Source: CAYLMM01 sp964384825 (GTDB lineage Bacteria; Krumholzibacteriota; Krumholzibacteriia; LZORAL124-64-63). From it: a stretch of DNA of 24,329 nt. Location of the stretch: contig CAYLMM010000042.1 of the NCBI GenBank assembly GCA_964384825.1, positions 1-24,329 of the forward strand, written 5' to 3'. The notes under the pieces are model-generated. The model made no database searches, was not told the origin of the DNA, and saw nothing but the letters and a program-made list of their open reading frames with translations. Of this stretch, positions 20,346-24,329 are shown piece by piece (position 1 is the first letter of the stretch; each line of letters opens with the position of its first letter). The translations under genes were made by a program, and so were the position numbers.

Positions 20346-21772
20346 GGCCGCTCCTTTCCGGGATCCGGGACGGCGGACGCAGCGGACGCCTCGGAGCGGC
20401 GGATCGCCGCGACCAGCAATCCGAGCGCCAGCCAGATATGGGGAAGGTTGTACTGGGAGAAGGTCAGCAGCTGGATCCAGACCCCGACGACCGCGGCCGC
20501 GGCCGCGACCACGGCGAACCGGGCCTCCGGGCCGGCGCCGCGCTCCGCGGCCGGGTCCGGTGACGCGGCCCGCAAGGTGGAGCGAGCGACGGCGGCGCAG
20601 CCGGCGGCGAAGGCCGAGAAGCCCGCCGCCCCGGTCTCGCAGAGGATCTGCAGCGGGTAGTTGTTCACCACCGGCCAGGCGAACTGGCTCTGCAGGCCGA
20701 CAGGATCGACCAGCAGGGGGAAATGGAAACCGAACTGCCCCCAGCCGACGCCCACCAGCGGACTGATCAGGAAGGCCCGCCAGGCCGCCTGCATCGAATA
20801 GAAGCGCGTCAGGTTGGACCAGTCTTTCCGGTTGAACGACTGCAGCAGCCGCTCCCAGGGCATCGCCAGGCGCTCGGGCCCGATGATCACGAGCATCGCG
20901 GCGACGACGGCCGCCAGGGCGACGGCCGTCCAGGCCGCCGTCCGGGTGCGCGGAATCCGCAGCCGGATCCCGCCGGCGCGCCGGGCCAGGAACAGGGCCG
21001 TCACGGCGGCCGCGGCGGCGGCCAGCCAGGCGCCGCGCGACCAGGTCGCCAGCAGCAGGACCGCGGCCGCGATCGCCGCCGCCCACCAGCGCCGGTCGCG
21101 TCGGGCGGCCAGCACCAGCCAGGGGGCGACCGCGAGCAGATAGTTGCCCAGGTAGAGGGGCTCGCAGGCCGTGCCCCGGATGCGGGGGACGCCGGCGAAG
21201 GCGTCGCCCAGGAAGAGCTCCTCGGAACCGGCCAGGATGCTGGGATTCGAGGTGAACAGGCCCTCGAGGGCGGCGAACCATTCCATCGGATGCCCGAAAT
21301 GGACGGCCTGGCCCACGCCGTAGGCCAGTTGCAGGAGCATGCCGGCCGCCAGCCAGCGCGGCACGTCCCGCCAGCGCTCGTCGCGATCGAGCATGATCAC
21401 CGGCAAGGCCACGTAGCCCAGCATCAACAGGTACTGGATCAGCTGCTTGAGGAAACGCAGCCGCGCCTCGGCCGGGGTGGCGGCTCCGGCGGCGATCGAG
21501 AGTCCGAACCACGAGATCAGGATCACGGCGACCGACAGCGCCCAGGGCCACCAGCGGCCGCGGAACGCCGGCGCGGGGCGGACGGCGCGATCGGCGGAGG
21601 CCGCGATCAGGGCCGCGACCAGGGCCGGCGGCAGCAGGATGTAGGCGGGCTGGAATCCGGCACCGGTGTCGACGCCGGTCAGGCAGCGCACGGCTCCCAT
21701 CCCGATCCACGGCAAGGTCACCAGGATGCCCCGGAAAAGCCAACGGGCGGCGTGCTCGGACGCGCCGCTCAT
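20342..21772 (-). CDS. O-antigen ligase/polymerase family membrane protein (Wzy_C domain)
   Basis: This is a polytopic inner-membrane protein of 476 residues with about 11-12 hydrophobic segments. Members either ligate or polymerise undecaprenyl-linked glycan on the periplasmic face. The family core is visible: RGTACEPLYLGNYLL (199-213), ATWSRGAWLA (242-251) and the large periplasmic loop holding LTRFYSMQAAWRAFLISP (321-338) with VGVGWGQFGFHFP, then NNYPLQILCETGAAGF (370-385). The Arg residues at 200, 246 and 323 fit the conserved arginines of the family. Ligase and polymerase cannot be separated by sequence alone. The ATG at 21772 overlaps the upstream stop (ATGA), and the GT4 start overlaps this stop, so the three genes are translated as a chain. 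Confidence 0.88.
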   Translation of the reverse strand: MSGASEHAARWLFRGILVTLPWIGMGAVRCLTGVDTGAGFQPAYILLPPALVAALIAASADRAVRPAPAFRGRWWPWALSVAVILISWFGLSIAAGAATPAEARLRFLKQLIQYLLMLGYVALPVIMLDRDERWRDVPRWLAAGMLLQLAYGVGQAVHFGHPMEWFAALEGLFTSNPSILAGSEELFLGDAFAGVPRIRGTACEPLYLGNYLLAVAPWLVLAARRDRRWWAAAIAAAVLLLATWSRGAWLAAAAAAVTALFLARRAGGIRLRIPRTRTAAWTAVALAAVVAAMLVIIGPERLAMPWERLLQSFNRKDWSNLTRFYSMQAAWRAFLISPLVGVGWGQFGFHFPLLVDPVGLQSQFAWPVVNNYPLQILCETGAAGFSAFAAGCAAVARSTLRAASPDPAAERGAGPEARFAVVAAAAAVVGVWIQLLTFSQYNLPHIWLALGLLVAAIRRSEASAASAVPDPGKERP

Positions 21773-22350
21773 GAACGACGGAGCCTGGCCCGGGTCCGGG
21801 CCAGCATGATGAAGGTCAGCAGGGCGACTCCGGCCAGCAGGAGGTACTGCGCGCGGGGATCGGCTCCGGCGCTGTCGACGTAGCGGATCCGCCCGGCGGC
21901 GATCACGATCTCGCCGCGGTGGACGTTGAGATGGAAGCGGCCGTCGGTCAGCAGCAGGGGGCTGTCGACGGGATATCGCCCGGGCTCGAAGAGCAGGCGC
22001 CGGCCGTCGGCGACGCCGGCCAGGCCGACACCGTAGCGCAGGGTGAGGCTGGTCGGCCCCAGGCTACCGCATTCCACGCCCGGCGGCAGGAACAGGCTGC
22101 CCCCGTCCCAGACCAGAGCCCGCGAACCGTCCTCCCCCATCGGAGCCCATCGGAAGCGGCTGGAGTCGGCCGCGGCCTCGATGACCAGCAGCCCCGGCCG
22201 GCCGGGATGGACGGCCGGTTCCGCCGCGGCCGCGCGGACGGGCGCCGGAGCGGTCATCGCGAGCGCGACGGCACCGAGCGCGATCGTCGTCGCAACGATC
22301 GCGCCCGGGGAAACGAATATCGAAAACACGGATCGCAGTTTCCTGATCAT
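21769..22350 (-). CDS. Unrecognised membrane-anchored protein heading the glycan cluster
   Basis: I do not recognise this protein. It has 193 residues: a hydrophobic N-terminal segment (about 13-35) ending near VRAAAAEP, which fits a signal peptide; a mostly beta-predicted exported domain (about 50-160, with repeated short strands such as LLVIEAA, ALVWDGG, RFHLNVHRGEIVIAAG); one C-terminal membrane helix (168-184); and a basic tail RTRARLRRS. That is the layout of a type I membrane protein facing the periplasm. The ATG at 22350 is preferred over a TTG at 22401, which adds 17 residues before the signal peptide, although neither has a strong ribosome site. The ATGA overlap with the O-antigen ligase gene suggests a linked function, perhaps an accessory subunit. 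No catalytic motif was identified. Confidence 0.75.
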   Translation of the reverse strand: MIRKLRSVFSIFVSPGAIVATTIALGAVALAMTAPAPVRAAAAEPAVHPGRPGLLVIEAAADSSRFRWAPMGEDGSRALVWDGGSLFLPPGVECGSLGPTSLTLRYGVGLAGVADGRRLLFEPGRYPVDSPLLLTDGRFHLNVHRGEIVIAAGRIRYVDSAGADPRAQYLLLAGVALLTFIMLARTRARLRRS

Positions 22351-22413
22351 GGGCGGAATGTACACCGTCTCCACCGGGGGAACCAGCCAAACTTCGCCCA
22401 AACCCGGCCGGGA

Positions 22414-23808
22414 TCAGGTGTTGCCGAGATAGCGGCGCAGCTCCCATCCGTGAACCTGCGAGATGTACTCGCCCCACTCCTCGTCCTTGGCCGCGAGGTA
22501 CTGCTGGAAGACGTGCTCGCCCAGGGTCTCGCGCATCAGCTTGCTGCGGCGCAGGCCGGCGATGGCTTCCTGCAGGTTGCCCGGCAGCTGCGAGATCTTC
22601 AGGCGGCTCTTCTCGCGCTGGCTCATCCCGAAGATGTTGCGGTTGACCGGCTCGCCGGGATCATAGCCGTTCTCGATGCCGTCGAGGCCGGACGCCAGCA
22701 TGGCCGCGAAGGCGAGATAGGGGTTGCAGGCCGGATCGGGAATGCGCACCTCGAGCCGCGTGCCCACGCCGCGCCGCGCCGGCACCCGGGCCAGGGGCGA
22801 CCGGTTGTGCTCGGACCAGGCCACGTTGACCGGAGCCTCGAAGCCGGGAACCAGGCGCTTGTAGGAGTTGACCAGGGGGTTGGTCAACGCCACGAAGGCC
22901 TTGGCGTGCTTGAGGATGCCGCCGATGTACCCCAGGGCGGCGTCGCTCAGCTCCCAAGGCTTGTCCGGATCGTAGAACGCGTTGTCGCCGCTGTCGGCCG
23001 AGCCGCGGAACAGCGACTGATGGGTGTGCATTCCCGAGCCGTTGACCCCGAAGATCGGCTTGGGCATGAAGGTGGCGTGCAGACCGAAATCCAGGGCGAT
23101 CTTCTTGATCACCAGCTTGAAGGTCATCACCAGATCGGCCGAACGCAGGGCGTCGGCGTAGCGGAAATCGATCTCGTGCTGGCCCGGCGCCACCTCGTGA
23201 TGGGCCGCCTCGACCTCGAATCCCATCTGCTCGAGGACGTTCACGCAGCGCCGGCGGGCGTCCTCGCCCAGATCGACCGGCAGCAGATCGAAATAGCCGC
23301 CCGCGTCGTGTGTCCGGACGGTGGGATTGCCGTCGGGATCCTTCTGGAACAGGAAGAATTCCAGCTCCGGCCCGCAGACCGGATGCAGATCGCGCTCGGC
23401 CAGCCTGGCGATGGTGCGTTTGAGCGTCAGCCGCGGGCATCCGGAGAAAGGCGTGCGGTCGGCGTTGTAGATGTCGCAGATCAGCCGCGCCACCTTGCCG
23501 TGCTTTCCCTCGAAGGGCACGATGACGTAGCTGCCGATATCCGGAACCAGCAGCATGTCCGATTCCTCGATCCGGGTGAAGCCCTGGATGGAGGAACCGT
23601 CGAACATGATCTCGCCGCGCAGGGCCTTGGCGAACTGGCTCTTGGGGACCTCGACGTTCTTGATCTGGCCCATCATGTCCGAGAACATCAGCCGCAGGAA
23701 CCGGACCTCGTCCTGCTTCATCCGGTCCAGAAGGGCCTTGCGGTCCTCCTCTGGGGCGATGATCCCCTCGGCGAAGGGCTTCATGTAGCGTCCCGCGATG
23801 TCGTTCAT
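22414..23808 (-). CDS. glnA: Glutamine synthetase type I-alpha
   Basis: The enzyme makes glutamine from glutamate, ammonia and ATP as a cytoplasmic dodecamer. It has 464 residues. Signatures are FDGSSIQGFTRIEESDM (69-85), the metal ligands in GPELEFFLF (146-154) and HHEVAPGQHEIDF (203-215), GSGMHTHQSL (257-266), the ATP/glutamate region NSYKRLVPGFEAPVN with WSEHNRSPLARVP, and RLEVRIPDPACNPYLAFAAML (351-371). It lacks the adenylylation-loop Tyr segment of the I-beta enzymes and keeps an Arg at 79 in TRIEESDM, equivalent to the feedback Arg of Bacillus I-alpha enzymes. Control by feedback or protein partner, not adenylylation, is therefore inferred. The ATG at 23808 has GGGGG five bases upstream; the ATG 22 codons further up starts before the conserved N-terminus. 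Confidence 0.96.
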   Translation of the reverse strand: MNDIAGRYMKPFAEGIIAPEEDRKALLDRMKQDEVRFLRLMFSDMMGQIKNVEVPKSQFAKALRGEIMFDGSSIQGFTRIEESDMLLVPDIGSYVIVPFEGKHGKVARLICDIYNADRTPFSGCPRLTLKRTIARLAERDLHPVCGPELEFFLFQKDPDGNPTVRTHDAGGYFDLLPVDLGEDARRRCVNVLEQMGFEVEAAHHEVAPGQHEIDFRYADALRSADLVMTFKLVIKKIALDFGLHATFMPKPIFGVNGSGMHTHQSLFRGSADSGDNAFYDPDKPWELSDAALGYIGGILKHAKAFVALTNPLVNSYKRLVPGFEAPVNVAWSEHNRSPLARVPARRGVGTRLEVRIPDPACNPYLAFAAMLASGLDGIENGYDPGEPVNRNIFGMSQREKSRLKISQLPGNLQEAIAGLRRSKLMRETLGEHVFQQYLAAKDEEWGEYISQVHGWELRRYLGNT

Positions 23809-23880
23809 TTTGGCCCCCGTTTTCAGTTGTGATGGTTGACCGAAGCGATTTCTGCACTTTTTCGGACGCATCAAGGCCCG

Positions 23881-23908
23881 ACAATAGCTTTTTAATTCGA
23901 TCCGTCAA
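23881..23908 (-). promoter_or_regulatory. glnA: Candidate glnA promoter
   Basis: On the minus strand TTGACG (23908-23903, five of six bases) is followed after 16 bases by TATTGT (23886-23881, four of six). It lies in a distinctly AT-rich stretch (23881-23960) that contrasts with the surrounding genes. A start near 23874 gives a leader of about 66 bases. No sigma-54 type GG/GC element was found. Confidence 0.45.
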
Positions 23909-24065
23909 TGTATATTTGTTGTTTTTGCGATATTCGACAATCACGATACCGGAAAATGCCCGCGGTCGCAGGCGGACGGACATCCCGACGGCGCCCTATT
24001 CCCTTGCGCGCAGGCTTCCACGGGTTACCCTGAGCGGGCCGCGCCCCCAGCCGACCGGAGATGAT

Positions 24066-24329
24066 ATGAACCGCATCCGACAGCCGCTCTCACCTCTCGC
24101 GACGCCCGTCCTGTCCCGATGGGGATGGTCCCGCGCCGACGCCGACGAGGCCTCCCGCGCCGCGGCGGCGGGCGATCCCGGCCCCGCCCGGCTCCTGGCC
24201 GCGCGCCTGGCCGAATCGGGCGACGGCGGCGGCCGCCCTCCTACGGCCGGCGAGATCCACGCCCTGCTGATCTTGACCGCCTTTCTCGGCGAGGCCCTGC
24301 GCCATGCCGGCTGGGCGTCGCGTTCCGGC
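24066..24329 (+). CDS. Unrecognised protein, N-terminal 88 codons (cut by right edge)
   Basis: An open frame starts at the ATG at 24066, with GGAG (24057-24060) five bases upstream, and runs uninterrupted to the end of the window. The visible part begins MNRIRQPLSPLATPVLSRW. It has an Ala/Gly/Pro-rich stretch (about residues 22-55), then a helical segment, TAGEIHALLILTAFLGEALR (about 58-77). This segment faintly recalls the N-terminal helices that precede alpha-amylase domains in some Bacteroidetes-type proteins, but that is a recollection without support here. There is no signal peptide. It is divergent from glnA with 257 bases between the starts. The strong ribosome site and open frame argue that it is real; the function is unknown. 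Confidence 0.55.
   Translation, partial: MNRIRQPLSPLATPVLSRWGWSRADADEASRAAAAGDPGPARLLAARLAESGDGGGRPPTAGEIHALLILTAFLGEALRHAGWASRSG

Noticed and set aside
19218..21743. A single 841-residue glycosyltransferase fusion on the minus strand
   Set aside because: The first 466 codons are out-of-frame translation of the O-antigen ligase gene. A GTG at 20345 with a good ribosome site and GTGA overlap marks the true GT4 start.
22402..22413. CCCGGCCGGG after glnA as an intrinsic terminator
   Set aside because: The palindrome can form only a three-pair stem with a four-base loop, and just three T follow on the minus strand, so it is too weak to call.

Overview
The window is high-GC bacterial chromosome, roughly two-thirds G+C by eye, with every gene on the minus strand except two (a HIT protein and a gene cut by the right edge). 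The best guess at the source is an uncultured lineage of the FCB side of the tree, such as Krumholzibacteriota or Eisenbacteria. This is inferred from two giant secreted C25 (gingipain-type) peptidases with FG-GAP repeats and FlgD-Ig/type IX-like C-termini, together with a lysine-rich histone-like protein. One 100-N scaffold gap (3417-3516) suggests a draft or metagenome assembly. No rRNA, tRNA, CRISPR array, transposase or prophage gene was seen.
Layout from left to right. (1) 1-2618, minus: a stress and housekeeping set read as pfkB-type sugar kinase, Hsp20 chaperone, then Lon protease (cut by the left edge). (2) 2706-3050, plus: a HIT nucleotide hydrolase divergent from the kinase, ending at a hairpin shared with the next gene. 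(3) 3138-3793, minus: a histone-like DNA-binding protein interrupted by the assembly gap, behind a near-consensus promoter in an AT-rich patch. (4) 3910-5553, minus: an orphan lipoprotein binding protein of the oligopeptide type. (5) 5672-15645, minus: two tandem paralogous C25 peptidases of 1615 and 1616 residues with the same domain order. (6) 15810-22350, minus: a surface-glycan cluster in two tightly overlapping blocks. The first is an unrecognised membrane-anchored protein, an O-antigen ligase/polymerase and a GT4 glycosyltransferase. The second is a WecA/MraY-type glycosyl-1-phosphate transferase, a methyltransferase and a membrane-anchored deacetylase-like protein. (7) 22414-23808, minus: type I-alpha glutamine synthetase. 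(8) 24066-end, plus: an unrecognised truncated gene.
How the parts may work together: the glycan cluster looks like it loads a first sugar on a lipid carrier, extends it, polymerises or ligates it, and trims it. Lipid-linked surface glycan beside large secreted C25 proteases recalls type IX secretion systems, where cargo is attached to a lipopolysaccharide by a C25-type sortase. That link is inference: no secretion-system component lies in the window. The least explained items are the tandem C25 pair, the histone-like gene whose repeats broke the assembly, and the unknown first gene of the glycan cluster.
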